From positions 72,194-136,193 of the forward strand of contig NZ_VIKW01000011.1 of NCBI RefSeq assembly GCF_009711975.1: a stretch of 64,000 bases of DNA, read 5' to 3'. This document shows, one piece after another, positions 53,870-62,289 of the stretch (positions within the stretch are counted from its first letter, which is position 1; every line of letters begins with the position of its first letter). The DNA is from Anabaena sp. UHCC 0204 (GTDB lineage: Bacteria; Cyanobacteriota; Cyanobacteriia; Cyanobacteriales; Nostocaceae). The notes beneath the pieces were generated by a model. The model had not been told where the DNA came from and made no database searches. It saw only the letters and a program-made list of their open reading frames with translations. The position numbers were made by a program, and so were the translations under genes.

Positions 53870-54377
53870 TTATCTATGGGAAATAGTAGCTATAAATGGG
53901 GATACTGCTTCAACAAAAGCCTTTGTAGATTCATAAGGCATGACATTTTTACCAATTACTTTTACTCCCTGACTTTGAGGTAAGCAGTTAAGGTAATATG
54001 CTAATCTTTCATCTGGAGTTTCTGGTTTACTTTCCTTACTAATACCGCGAGCTTGTTTTCCTACAACCATGGTGAATATTAGGAAATTGGGGTAGGAGAG
54101 AAACTAGAGTTTTAGCTGTGTCTATATAAGTTTCTTCATAGGAATCAGCATTTTTTGCCCCTACAGTTAGTAGGACGACTTCTTGATTTTTTAATACAGA
54201 TTTTAGAGTTTGTATATCATTACCAAGAGTGACGATAACTCTTTGTGCTACTGTTTCTATGGTGGGGACACGATCTGGGTTTGTGGTAGTTGCTGTTAGC
54301 AGCAAATTATTATTTGAATGCCAATAGTTGCTAACTGCATAACCAACATAACCACAGCCAATAATTGCAATGTTCAT
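53870..54377 (-). pseudogene. Broken NAD(P)-binding (Rossmann) protein gene
   Basis: The N-terminal part (54039-54377) begins MNIAIIGCGYVGYAVSNYWH and continues with VVLLTVGAKNADSYEETYID, the start of an SDR/epimerase-like Rossmann protein. At about 54060 the frame shifts, giving a short false end (NIHHGCRKTSSRY). A second frame (53870-54070) carries GVKVIGKNVMPYESTKAFVE and a natural stop. The total is about 170 codons where such proteins have 260 or more, so the middle seems deleted as well as frameshifted. The C-terminal part is not clearly of the same family. Confidence 0.6.
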
Positions 54378-54484
54378 AATCATTAATAGAAGTAAAATAA
54401 ATTAAAGTATTCTTAACAATTACCGATTAATAACCGAAATTAGAGACTATCTTGATCTCTTTCTAATTCTTCCTCCTGACTCCT

Positions 54485-54602
54485 GTAAGGGTGAAGCATT
54501 CGGGTGATAAATTATCGGTTTTTTCCATGTAGGGGCGAAGCATTCGGACGATTAATTATCGGTTTTTTCCCAAATTTATTTTCCGAATGCTTCGCCCTTA
54601 CA
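54485..54602. repeat. Compound GAAGCATTCGG repeat block
   Basis: Two tandem copies of TGAAGCATTCGG...TTATCGGTTTTTTCC-like sequence are followed by the inverted arm CCGAATGCTTCGCCC. The arms match the element at 51068-51135. The short frames that cross it on both strands are not genes. Confidence 0.65.
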
Positions 54603-54979
54603 CCGAATGCTGATGCTTCCAGTCCCGTTAGGGATACGCCCCTACTACTCCTAACACTATTTAGATATCTAAGGGTGTCTGGTATTAGGAAGCCACCAGG
54701 ATGATTAAATTTTGTTAACATAGCATTCCTCTTTCATGGGCGATCGCTGGTATGGAGTAAAGTCACAGGAAACAGATTCTCTCACATATCATGGAGCATG
54801 GCTATATTATTAATTTGGTAGCTATCAACTACTATAGTAATCACTGGTGATCTACTTTGCAAGCAATATTACTAAGTTTTTTATATTATAAGTAATGTTA
54901 ACTTACTTCAAGAAATCTACTACTGTGCTTTCTGTTGGGCAGGAAGCCAACACTTTACCGTCAGGTCAGTGTGGGTAGT
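54603..54979. other. Intergenic region without a supported gene
   Basis: After the repeat block the sequence is AT-rich with one HIP1-like site near 54739. I see no gene, RNA or clear regulatory site. Short frames here have no recognisable product. Confidence 0.45.
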
Positions 54980-55654
54980 TCACGTATGAATTATACCATC
55001 AGGCATGATAGCTCCAGCTAAGTTAGCACCAATTAATTTTACCAGTAGGCGATCGCCTGAACGAATCCTCGCTCCCGTCAAGTCAGCACCCCGCAAGTCA
55101 GCACCGCTGAGATCCGCACCAATCAAATTTGCCGAGCGCAAATTGGCATCTCTTAAATCTGCTAAAAGTAAGTTAGCTCTAAATAAATTTGCTTCTGATA
55201 AATTCGCACCTCTGAGAATTACTTTGTGCATAAAAGTGTCACTGAGGTTAGAGCCGCTAAGATTTGCATAGCTCAAATTTCGCCCTGATAAATCCCTATT
55301 ACTCAAATTGGCGCGGCTATAATCTTTACCACTTAAATCGGAATTTGCCTGTGGTTGTTGATATGTTGTTTGTGATGTATAAACGTAAGTAGATGAGCGT
55401 TTTTCTTCTGGAGATGATTGAGAATAAGAAGGAAGGGGCTGCTTGTCTCTAGAAGAACGCAATCTGTCACGAGCTTCATTAAATGATTTCAGCTTTTCCT
55501 GTGCCTTGTGTTGTAAACGTAGGTTGTCTTTTGGGAGGCGATCCGGATGCCAAACAAACACTAAATCTTTATAAGCCTGGTTTATTTCTTCAAGTGTGGC
55601 CCCTGGCTCTAATTCTAAGATTCTGTAGTACCGCTCCAGTTCGCTGCTCGTCAT
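54980..55654 (-). CDS. J-domain protein with pentapeptide repeats
   Basis: The 224-residue protein starts at the ATG at 55654 (MTSSELERYYRILELEPGAT). Residues 1-70 are a J domain with the HPD motif (VFVWHPDRLPKDNLR), which stimulates Hsp70 ATPase. A Ser/Gln/Tyr-rich linker follows. Residues ~115-220 are pentapeptide repeats (DLSGKDYSRANLSNRDLSGR, ANLRSANLIGADLSGADLRG) forming a right-handed quadrilateral helix, with one irregular gap around RIRSGDRLLVKLIG. The fusion suggests a cochaperone that recognises a partner by the repeat helix. It is a single gene. Confidence 0.9.
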   Translation of the reverse strand: MTSSELERYYRILELEPGATLEEINQAYKDLVFVWHPDRLPKDNLRLQHKAQEKLKSFNEARDRLRSSRDKQPLPSYSQSSPEEKRSSTYVYTSQTTYQQPQANSDLSGKDYSRANLSNRDLSGRNLSYANLSGSNLSDTFMHKVILRGANLSEANLFRANLLLADLRDANLRSANLIGADLSGADLRGADLTGARIRSGDRLLVKLIGANLAGAIMPDGIIHT

Positions 55655-55809
55655 GATGTATGGGTGAATATGAATATGATCAGTAAACAACTAGAGTCTC
55701 AAGCAGTCATTTGTTCAGTATAACGATTAATTGTGATTGCTTTTGGCATTAAAGCAGGGATTATCAAGAAAGAATTCAGAATTTAATTTTCTGTAATTCC
55801 GCAACTTTT

Positions 55810-56301
55810 TCACCTAATTAATCCATCTCGCCAGCGAGTGATGGCTCGCAAATATGCTACTATAGGAATCTGATAAACTTCAATCAAGATCCACACAATA
55901 ATTGCTAAATGTGACAGAAAAGTTAATACTGTCCAAATAAATGGAATCCAGCTTACAGGATCATGAGGAGTAGGCGGAAAATAATATGTTGTTATACCGA
56001 TGATAGTAGTAGGTAAAACAATAAAAGCAATTGCCGCTAAACCATAACCCCAACTTAATTCCACATCTCCTAATTGGGTTTGTGTCCATTTAACTCCATT
56101 CCAAGACCAGATTAATGGGGGTTCTCTCGCAGGCATTTTTATTTGCTGTTGTTCCAAATTGATGGTAAAAATCTCATGACAAAAATCACAAGACATAGCT
56201 TCCATCATTGGCATTTGGGAAATTTTACCAATGTGACAAACTGGACAGGGATAGTCTTCTTGCCAGTTTAAAGGTGTGGAGAGAATTGGGGAATTTGGCA
56301 T
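55810..56301 (-). CDS. Zinc-ribbon membrane protein, unknown function
   Basis: The 163-residue protein has an N-terminal CPVC...CDFC four-cysteine knuckle (DYPCPVCHIGKISQMPMMEA, then MSCDFCHEIF), which should bind zinc. A strand region (PPLIWSWNGVKWTQTQLGDV) and two membrane helices follow (YGLAAIAFIVLPTTIIGITT and WIPFIWTVLTFLSHLAIIVW), then a basic tail. I do not recognise a named family, but the layout looks like a conserved cyanobacterial protein. It is a single gene. Confidence 0.75.
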   Translation of the reverse strand: MPNSPILSTPLNWQEDYPCPVCHIGKISQMPMMEAMSCDFCHEIFTINLEQQQIKMPAREPPLIWSWNGVKWTQTQLGDVELSWGYGLAAIAFIVLPTTIIGITTYYFPPTPHDPVSWIPFIWTVLTFLSHLAIIVWILIEVYQIPIVAYLRAITRWRDGLIR

Positions 56302-56386
56302 AATTAAATTCTAGTTTTAAAATTGATAATTAATTGGTTTTGACAATAATTGGATATGAAGAGAAATTTAATTTTTCTAATAAAAC

Positions 56387-56413
56387 AACCTAGTTTATTG
56401 GTAAAACCAGGTT
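56387..56413 (-). terminator. Hairpin downstream of the 19-residue-repeat gene
   Basis: AACCTAGTTTA (56387-56397) and AAAACCAGGTT (56403-56413) form an imperfect 11-bp stem with a 5-nt loop. On the minus strand it is followed by GTTTTATTAGAAAAATT. A GTAGAGAC palindrome (56466-56494) lies between it and the gene. It is a plausible intrinsic terminator. Confidence 0.45.
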
Positions 56414-56511
56414 GGAAAAAACTGACTAATGCCATTTTTCGATGAGAATGGACTTTATTTTTGGGTGTAGAGACAGTCTCTAGAAAGTCTCTACGGTATT
56501 GATCTTTGTAA

Positions 56512-56817
56512 CTAATCTAGAAAACCCATCAAAATTTCGGAATCATCAAAAGTATTTGGGGCTATGGGACGGTTTCCGAAGATAGAATAGTTGTCAGCGA
56601 TCGCTAACGCACTAGAACCAATGGGACGAATACCAGACAAGTTAATGCTATCAACCACTTGGAATGTGTTTGCACCTATGGGACGAATTCCCATAGAGTT
56701 GTAGGTATCAACTACTTGTAAAGTCCCTGTAGTAATGGGACGGACTCCAGCAACTACGATTATTCCCTGAGTACCTTCTTCGGGATTGACACTAGTATCT
56801 TGATTATTTTCTTCCAC
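56512..56817 (-). CDS. Small protein with four 19-residue GxRPI repeats
   Basis: The 101-residue protein starts after a very strong Shine-Dalgarno sequence (AAGGAGAAATAACA before ATG). After an acidic tail (MEENNQDTSVNPEEG), four 19-residue units begin at residues 24, 43, 62 and 81 with GVRPI, GIRPI, GIRPI and GNRPI. Each continues with the pattern ...NTFQVVDSINLS. The C-terminus DDSEILMGFLD is acidic. There is no signal peptide or membrane segment. I recognise no named family; the regular beta-like repeats suggest a small solenoid or binding surface. Confidence 0.75.
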   Translation of the reverse strand: MEENNQDTSVNPEEGTQGIIVVAGVRPITTGTLQVVDTYNSMGIRPIGANTFQVVDSINLSGIRPIGSSALAIADNYSIFGNRPIAPNTFDDSEILMGFLD

Positions 56818-57221
56818 TGTTATTTCTCCTTTGTATCTGATGACACTTTCTCAAACTAAATCTTTGTTTGTTAAGTGAATTTTACAATAATTAAGGAAAG
56901 AATTATTTCTTCCCGCATATCAAAGTTTAACCTTAAACAACCAGATCCCACAGGCAAAATCTGAGATTGATATATTTTTTGATGAGGTTAGAATCCTGAT
57001 TGTATCAAGATTTCAGTCAAAAAACTTGGTCTGTCTATCATCTATCTCCAGTGAGGCGGTGTATTACTTATATTATAGCAGCTAATATCCACTTAATTTA
57101 GTACAAATAAGTTAAATCAAGTTATAAAATTATTTTATATTCTCCATTAACAATTGATAATTTTTAAAACCTTTCCTTACTTTCAATCTTCTATTTTTTA
57201 GGTAATTGTCAATTATCAATT
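56818..57221. other. Intergenic region without a supported gene
   Basis: About 400 AT-rich bases. The part next to 56818 should hold the promoter of the repeat-protein gene. Near 57140-57220 heptamer-like CAATTGATAATT / AATTGTCAATTATC units occur. I see no gene or RNA. Confidence 0.45.
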
Positions 57222-57629
57222 TTAAATTATTAAATAACTATGCCATTTGGGTTGAGAATTTTGACGGTTTTTTTCTGGTATTAGTAATCGCCAACTTTTA
57301 CCTTCCTTCTGAATTTGTAGATAAACTTCAAAGGGTTTTTGAACTTGGTTAAAACTGCGTTTTTGTGATTTGATAGTAAAGTCATAATTTCCCTGCACCC
57401 GATAAGCTGGTAAGTTTTCAATGGTGAGGGGTTGTTCTTGGGTAATAGATATGCGCTGTATATTAAATTTTTGGAAATTTAAATCTAGCTGTTGATTAAG
57501 CTGCTGCTGGGTTTGTTCTAGCTGTAGTGCGATCGCTTTCTGCACTAACTCCGGTGTCGGTAATAGGGCAATACTACTACAAGCTGTGACTAATATCAGC
57601 AAAATTGCGGTGAAAACAAACCTGATCAT
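57222..57629 (-). CDS. Putative lipoprotein, unknown function
   Basis: The 135-residue product starts MIRFVFTAILLILVTACSSI, with a lipobox LVTACSS and lipidation at Cys17. The mature part has a Gln-rich helix (LQLEQTQQQLNQQLDLNFQK) followed by strands (NLPAYRVQGNYDFTIKSQKR, PFEVYLQIQKEGKSWRLLIP). It should be anchored to the periplasmic face of a membrane. No family is recognised. It lies 38 nt downstream of moaD on the same strand, so the two may share a transcript. Confidence 0.75.
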   Translation of the reverse strand: MIRFVFTAILLILVTACSSIALLPTPELVQKAIALQLEQTQQQLNQQLDLNFQKFNIQRISITQEQPLTIENLPAYRVQGNYDFTIKSQKRSFNQVQKPFEVYLQIQKEGKSWRLLIPEKNRQNSQPKWHSYLII

Positions 57630-57667
57630 GTTTTTATAATCCTCTCTAGTGTTAATATAGCCTTATT

Positions 57668-57928
57668 TTAACCACCATTCACTGGCGGAATTAAAACCAC
57701 TTCATCACCATTTTGGAGGATAGTATCTGGTTCAACAAATTGGAAATTAATCCCAAAGCGAGTTAATTCACGCCATTTGCTCAATTCTGGGTGTTCAGCA
57801 ATTAAGCGATCGCACACCGCTTTAACTGGTGTACCATCAGATAAATCCAATACTAATTCAGACACACCACAGACTTCTTGATAAGCAGCAAATAACTTAA
57901 CGGTTACAGCGATCGCAGATTGAGACAT
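57668..57928 (-). CDS. moaD: MoaD/ThiS family sulfur carrier (molybdopterin synthase small subunit)
   Basis: The 86-residue beta-grasp protein starts MSQSAIAVTVKLFAAYQEVC and ends DEVVLIPPVNGG, with the C-terminal Gly-Gly that is thiocarboxylated. The middle has LVLDLSDGTPVKAVCDRLIA and LTRFGINFQFVEPDTILQNG. In molybdenum-cofactor synthesis it donates sulfur to precursor Z. Its MoaE partner is not in the window. It is divergent from the Rieske oxygenase gene with 40 nt between. Confidence 0.92.
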   Translation of the reverse strand: MSQSAIAVTVKLFAAYQEVCGVSELVLDLSDGTPVKAVCDRLIAEHPELSKWRELTRFGINFQFVEPDTILQNGDEVVLIPPVNGG

Positions 57929-57968
57929 ACAATTTTTTATATCCTAGTTTATTAAATATAGAAGCGAA

Positions 57969-59300
57969 ATGCAGCCTGAATTTAACTTTTTTCAACACTG
58001 GTATCCTCTTTCACCCATTGAAGACATTAATCCACAGCGGCCTACACCTGTAACCCTGTTGGGAATGCGTTTAGTAATTTGGAAACCTCAATCATCGGCA
58101 AATTATCGAGTATTTTTAGATCAATGTCCTCATCGTCTTGCACCCTTGAGTGAAGGCAGAATAGACGATAAAACGGGTAATTTAATGTGTAGTTATCACG
58201 GTTGGCAATTTGATGATCAAGGTACTTGTACACATATTCCCCAAGCCGAAAATCCCGAACTTGTTGCTAAAAATCAAGATAATTTTTGTGTAATTTCCTT
58301 TCCAGTCCGACAAGAAAATGAATTACTTTGGGTTTGGCCGGATGCTAAATCAACAGAACTAGCTGCCACTACACCACTACCTTTATCACCCCAACTAGAC
58401 GCTAATCAAGGATTTGTGTGGTCTAATTATGTCCGTGATTTAGAATATGATTGGCAAACCCTGATTGAAAATGTAGCAGATCCTAGTCATGTACCTTTTT
58501 CTCATCATGGGGTACAGGGAAATCGAGATAAAGCTAGACCTATACCAATAAATATTATCCAATCAACGATCAATTTAATTGAAGTTGATATTGATAGAGG
58601 ATTACCAACAAAAATAATTTTTGAACCACCATGTAGATTAGAGTATACGATTAATTTTGGTGACTCTGGAAAAAAATTAGGACTTGTTACTTATTGTATC
58701 CCCATATCTCCTGGTAAATCGAGAATTGTAGCTCAATTTCCCCGCAACTTTGCTAAAAGCTTGCATCGGTTAACACCACGTTGGTGGAATCACATTTATG
58801 AGAGAAATCTAGTATTAGATGGGGATATGATGTTGCTAAATCAGCAAGAGTATTTACTTCAACAAAAACAATTAAGTGAAAGCTGGAAAACAGCCTATAA
58901 ATTACCGACAAATGCAGACCGTTTAGTAATGGAATTTCGCAATTGGTTTGATAAATATTGTCAAGGACAGCTACCTTGGAATGAGGTAGGATTTAGTGTT
59001 TCAGAAAACTCAAAAATCAATGACAACCGTGCCGAAATGTTGGATCGTTACAAACAACATACCCAGCATTGTAGTAGTTGTAGAAATGCACTCAAAAATT
59101 TCCAAAGATTGCAAATAGCACTTTTAGTATATTTTGTAATTACTATTTCTGGAGTTGCTGTTCTTCCTGATAGTTTACGTCTTAATTTAGGTTTACCATT
59201 AGTAATTACAGCCCTTTTGGGTTTAGCAGCTTATAGTTGGTTGCAATTTTCTCTCATCCCTAAATTCTACTTTGTAGATTACATTCATGCAGAGAAATAA
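57969..59300 (+). CDS. PaO-like Rieske oxygenase with C-terminal CxxC and membrane anchors
   Basis: The 443-residue protein has an N-terminal Rieske 2Fe-2S site (Cys53-x-His55, Cys74-x2-His77 in CPHR...CSYHGW). The mononuclear iron motif NVADPSHVPFSHHG follows (about residues 168-181), with Asp171, His174 and His179 as candidate ligands. The C-terminus has HCSSCRNALKNF with the Cys368-x2-Cys371 redox pair, then two membrane helices (LQIALLVYFVITISGVAVLP, LNLGLPLVITALLGLAAYSW). This is the layout of the pheophorbide a oxygenase / Tic55 / PTC52 group, acting on porphyrins at a membrane. The substrate is not certain. Confidence 0.93.
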   Translation: MQPEFNFFQHWYPLSPIEDINPQRPTPVTLLGMRLVIWKPQSSANYRVFLDQCPHRLAPLSEGRIDDKTGNLMCSYHGWQFDDQGTCTHIPQAENPELVAKNQDNFCVISFPVRQENELLWVWPDAKSTELAATTPLPLSPQLDANQGFVWSNYVRDLEYDWQTLIENVADPSHVPFSHHGVQGNRDKARPIPINIIQSTINLIEVDIDRGLPTKIIFEPPCRLEYTINFGDSGKKLGLVTYCIPISPGKSRIVAQFPRNFAKSLHRLTPRWWNHIYERNLVLDGDMMLLNQQEYLLQQKQLSESWKTAYKLPTNADRLVMEFRNWFDKYCQGQLPWNEVGFSVSENSKINDNRAEMLDRYKQHTQHCSSCRNALKNFQRLQIALLVYFVITISGVAVLPDSLRLNLGLPLVITALLGLAAYSWLQFSLIPKFYFVDYIHAEK

Positions 59301-59339
59301 AAATTAGTAGTAAGGGCTTTGGCCATTTAAAAACCTAAA

Positions 59340-59361
59340 AGTAAGCGATAAATCGCTTACT
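59340..59361. terminator. Bidirectional hairpin between convergent genes
   Basis: AGTAAGCGAT (59340-59349) and ATCGCTTACT (59352-59361) form a perfect 10-bp stem with a 2-nt loop between the Rieske and J-domain genes. The stretch from 59306 (AGTAGTAAGGGC) to here is a decayed relative of the repeat at 24787-24832. Confidence 0.55.
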
Positions 59362-59364
59362 ACT

Positions 59365-59970
59365 TTAAAATTTGATTTCCAAACGTTGTAAATCCTGCTG
59401 TACCTCATTCCATAGAGCTTTATTATATGGGTCAGTTTTTAGGGCTTTTTTTAGATAAATTCTGGCTTTTGGGAGTTGTTTTTCCGTAATTAACGCTCGT
59501 CCCCAGATTTGATAAGCGATCGCTAACCATTGTCGCACTTCCGCATCTGCTGGTAAACGTGCCAGTAAAGCCTCGGCTAGAGCGATCGCTTGAGGAAAAC
59601 GTCTTTCCTGCAAAAACCGCTGTAACTGTTCATACGTCTTCCACTTTAACCGTTGTTCTATATCCTCTAAATTTGGTGGATGAGATGTAACCGTTGTTTT
59701 TGGTGCTGCTGGTTGAGTTTTGACTTCTGTAGGCTTAGAAACTGTAGTTTTAACATAACTAGACTTTGGCTTAATTTCTTCCACTGGTAATAACGTTTGG
59801 AGAAATTTATAAGCCTCCGTCACCGCAATAAATTTATCTTTTGCTTTGAGATCATCTGGATTGATATCAGGATGATATTGCTGTACCAGTTGGCGATAGG
59901 ATGCTTTAATATCAGCAAAAGAAGCGCCTGACCTTAAACCCAATACACGGTAATAATCTTCAATATCCAT
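59365..59970 (-). CDS. J-domain protein with C-terminal TPR-like helices
   Basis: The 201-residue protein starts at the ATG at 59970, backed by GGAG nine bases upstream (MDIEDYYRVLGLRSGASFAD). The J domain (residues 1-65) has the HPD motif QQYHPDINPDD. A Pro/Thr/Lys-rich linker (TTVSKPTEVKTQPAAPKTTV) follows. The C-terminal 90 residues form TPR-like helices (RRFPQAIALAEALLARLPAD, WLAIAYQIWGRALITEKQLP, ARIYLKKALKTDPYNKALWN). It is probably a cytosolic Hsp70 cochaperone with a protein-binding tail. It lies on the same strand as clpP3, 99 nt upstream in coordinates. Confidence 0.9.
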   Translation of the reverse strand: MDIEDYYRVLGLRSGASFADIKASYRQLVQQYHPDINPDDLKAKDKFIAVTEAYKFLQTLLPVEEIKPKSSYVKTTVSKPTEVKTQPAAPKTTVTSHPPNLEDIEQRLKWKTYEQLQRFLQERRFPQAIALAEALLARLPADAEVRQWLAIAYQIWGRALITEKQLPKARIYLKKALKTDPYNKALWNEVQQDLQRLEIKF

Positions 59971-60068
59971 CTTAATTCGCTCCAATTCAAAATTCAAAAT
60001 TAAAAATTCAAAATCAGTATTAATTCTTTTGAACTTTACATTTTGAATTTTGAATCATTCTGCACTAT

Positions 60069-60662
60069 CTACGGACGTTCTTCAATAACACGATCAATTA
60101 AACCGTATTCCTTAGCTTCTTGAGCAGACATGAAAAAATCACGATCCATGTCTTTTTCAATTTTGGCTAAAGGTTGACCTGTATTATCAACATAAATTTG
60201 ATTTAGCTGACTACGGATTCTTAAAATTTCTCTAGCTTCAATTTCGATATCAGAAGCTTGTCCGCGAGTCCCTCCGGAAGGTTGGTGAATCATAATCCGG
60301 GAGTGAGGTAAAGCCATGCGTTTACCCTTTGTACCCGCAGTCAATAGGAAAGATCCCATCGAAGCAGCTAAACCGACACAGATTGTCACCACATCAGATT
60401 TGATGTGTTGCATGGTGTCATAAATAGCCAAACCAGATGTCACCATACCGCCAGGGGAATTGATATATAAATAAATATCCTTCCCTGGATCATCGGAATC
60501 CAGATACAGCATGACGGCAATAATTTGGTTGGCAATTTCGTCATCTACATCTCTTCCTAAGAAAATAATTCTTTCCCGGTAAAGACGATCATAAATGCTA
60601 ATCCAATCTGTATATTGTCCACCGGGCATCCGGTAAGGAACTTTAGGAACGCCTATAGGCAT
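60069..60662 (-). CDS. clpP3: ATP-dependent Clp protease proteolytic subunit ClpP3
   Basis: The 197-residue serine protease subunit has the full triad: Ser101 in [13 protein letters not shown], His126 in MIHQPSGG and Asp175 in [28 protein letters not shown] is the substrate-groove segment. In cyanobacteria ClpP3 pairs with the inactive ClpR in one ring of the essential ClpCP3/R protease. clpR lies directly upstream on the same strand, so this is the clpR-clpP3 operon, here with a repeat-rich 164-nt spacer. Confidence 0.95.
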   Translation of the reverse strand: MPIGVPKVPYRMPGGQYTDWISIYDRLYRERIIFLGRDVDDEIANQIIAVMLYLDSDDPGKDIYLYINSPGGMVTSGLAIYDTMQHIKSDVVTICVGLAASMGSFLLTAGTKGKRMALPHSRIMIHQPSGGTRGQASDIEIEAREILRIRSQLNQIYVDNTGQPLAKIEKDMDRDFFMSAQEAKEYGLIDRVIEERP

Positions 60663-60690
60663 TTTTACGACTCCAATTTTAATTTATTAG

Positions 60691-60750
60691 GGGAATTGGG
60701 AATTGGTAATTGGGAATTGGGAATTGGTAATTGATAATTGGTAATTGGGA
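60691..60750. repeat. Heptamer tandem repeat between clpP3 and clpR
   Basis: Units GGGAATT and GGTAATT are repeated in tandem between the two clp genes. It is a short tandemly repeated sequence of heterocystous cyanobacteria. It probably has no coding role, but it lies inside the operon transcript. Confidence 0.75.
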
Positions 60751-60794
60751 AGAATAAACTCCTATATTAGTGCCTCCTCCCTCTTGCCTTCTTA

Positions 60795-60823
60795 CTGTCA
60801 CCTGTCACCTGTCACCTGTCACC
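60795..60823. repeat. Heptamer tandem repeat (CTGTCAC)
   Basis: Four CTGTCAC units in tandem end 4 nt before the clpR stop region. This is the reverse complement of the heptamer at 26967-26994, so the same repeat family is present at both sites. Confidence 0.75.
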
Positions 60824-60826
60824 TTC

Positions 60827-61489
60827 TTAAAGCACACTTGCGGGGAGTGGGGGGTTTGCGAGTTCTTCTTTTTCAAAAACTCTGTCAATCAAACCGTAAT
60901 CCCTAGCTTGGTAGGGAGTCATGTAGAACAGACGATCCATATCCTTACTAATTTTGGCTATTTCTTGTTCAGTCGTGTGAGATAGAATCTCCACCATTGA
61001 AGCTTTATTTGCCAAAACTTCCTTAGCACGGATTTGAATATCCGTAGCTTGTCCTTGGGCATAGCTCTTAGGCTGGTGCAGGATAATAGAAGAATTGGGT
61101 AAACTAGCACGACAGCCTTTTGTTCCAGCACTAAGAATCATCGCCGCCATACCCATAGCCGAACCAATACAAATGGTGTGGATAGGAGGCTTGATATATT
61201 TCATAGTGTCATAGATAGCGAAGGCTTCGGTTTCAAAACCGATAGGTTCGCCACTGTAACCAGAAGTACCTGTAGAGTTGATGTAGATTTTAATTGGTTT
61301 TTCGGGATCATCGGACTGCAAATACAGCAATTGGGCGACGATTAATTCCGTAACAGACGGAACAAGTGGCATACCCAGATACACAATCCGCTCCTTCAAT
61401 AGTAGAGACGGTAAATCTGGCGGCGGTGTCCGGTAGGAGCTATCGCCGGAATAGGGGGCTTGCACAGCCTTGAGGTGAGAAATATCCAT
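60827..61489 (-). CDS. clpR: ClpR, inactive Clp protease subunit
   Basis: The 220-residue ClpP paralogue has lost its catalytic site. Where ClpP has GLAASMGSF, this protein has GSAMGMAAM, so the nucleophilic Ser is Gly113. The triad Asp is Leu187 (DMDRLFYM). His138 is kept (IILHQPKS). An insertion NSTGTSGYSGEPIGFETEAF in the substrate region is typical of ClpR. It mixes with ClpP3 in the essential core. The start MDISHLKAVQAPYSGDSSYR and length fit the family. It is the first gene of the operon with clpP3. Confidence 0.95.
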   Translation of the reverse strand: MDISHLKAVQAPYSGDSSYRTPPPDLPSLLLKERIVYLGMPLVPSVTELIVAQLLYLQSDDPEKPIKIYINSTGTSGYSGEPIGFETEAFAIYDTMKYIKPPIHTICIGSAMGMAAMILSAGTKGCRASLPNSSIILHQPKSYAQGQATDIQIRAKEVLANKASMVEILSHTTEQEIAKISKDMDRLFYMTPYQARDYGLIDRVFEKEELANPPLPASVL

Positions 61490-61710
61490 AGCAACTAATC
61501 GCCTGAAACTATGCCGTTAATGTATTACATCCTAGCGCGATGCTCACCCAATTTAGGGTGTGGATTTCTCCCTGATGGTGAAAAAAGCTAGATTTTAAAA
61601 TATTTGGGTCTTGAGTACCAATTATGTCAAGTACAGCAGAATTCAAAAGGTAGGAGCGCAGTATTTACGCCTTCAATTGTATGGCATCCCACCAAGAACG
61701 GTTATATATT

Positions 61711-62289
61711 TCATGAAAAAATCGGTTGTAAATCTAAAATAAAACCGGGTAATACATTTTCTCCTGATAAGTTTGCAGGAGATTGTAAAATTTCTATTTC
61801 TTGATTTTGGCGATATATTTCTACTTGTTTATTTTTAGGATTAATTAACCAACCTAACCGCAAACCATTGGCGATATATTCTCGCATTTTGGCTTGAGTA
61901 TCTGCTAAATCGTCGCTTTCAGAAACTAATTCAATCACAAAATCAGGACATAAGGGCAGAAACCTTTTTCTTTGTTCTGGTGTGAGTTCATTCCATCTTT
62001 CTATTTTTATCCAAGACACATCAGGCGAACGGGTAGCACCATTAGGTAATTTAAACCCTGTGGAAGAATCAAAAGCTTTTCCTAAACCTTTTTGGCGATT
62101 CCAGAACCAAACTTGTCCGCCTAATTCTAGGTTTCTATCTCCAGTTTCTCCTCCTGTTGGTGACATGATACTTAATTCTCCTTGAGCCGATAGTTCTAAA
62201 CGTAAATCTTTATTAGCAGCGACTATTTCCACAAATTTATCATCTGTGAATTTTAGTGATTTTGGTATTTGTAAAGTTATAGCAGTCAT
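61711..62289 (-). CDS. Uma2-family (DUF820) PD-(D/E)xK nuclease-like protein
   Basis: The 192-residue protein starts MTAITLQIPKSLKFTDDKFV and has LELSAQGELSIMSPTGGETG, then RSPDVSWIKIERW, FVIELVSESDDLADTQAKMR and GLRLGWLINPKNKQVEIYR. The Asp of SPDVSW, the Glu of FVIELVSESD and the following region make the PD-(D/E)xK core of the Uma2/DUF820 family. The family is greatly expanded in cyanobacteria and its targets are unknown. It is a single gene. Confidence 0.92.
   Translation of the reverse strand: MTAITLQIPKSLKFTDDKFVEIVAANKDLRLELSAQGELSIMSPTGGETGDRNLELGGQVWFWNRQKGLGKAFDSSTGFKLPNGATRSPDVSWIKIERWNELTPEQRKRFLPLCPDFVIELVSESDDLADTQAKMREYIANGLRLGWLINPKNKQVEIYRQNQEIEILQSPANLSGENVLPGFILDLQPIFS

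Noticed and set aside
54504..54721. Short frames on both strands over the GAAGCATTCGG block
   Set aside because: They arise from repeated palindromic DNA and carry no protein-like pattern.
61604..61804. Plus-strand frame of 66 codons near the Uma2 gene
   Set aside because: Its second half is antiparallel to the Uma2 C-terminus and there is no start signal.
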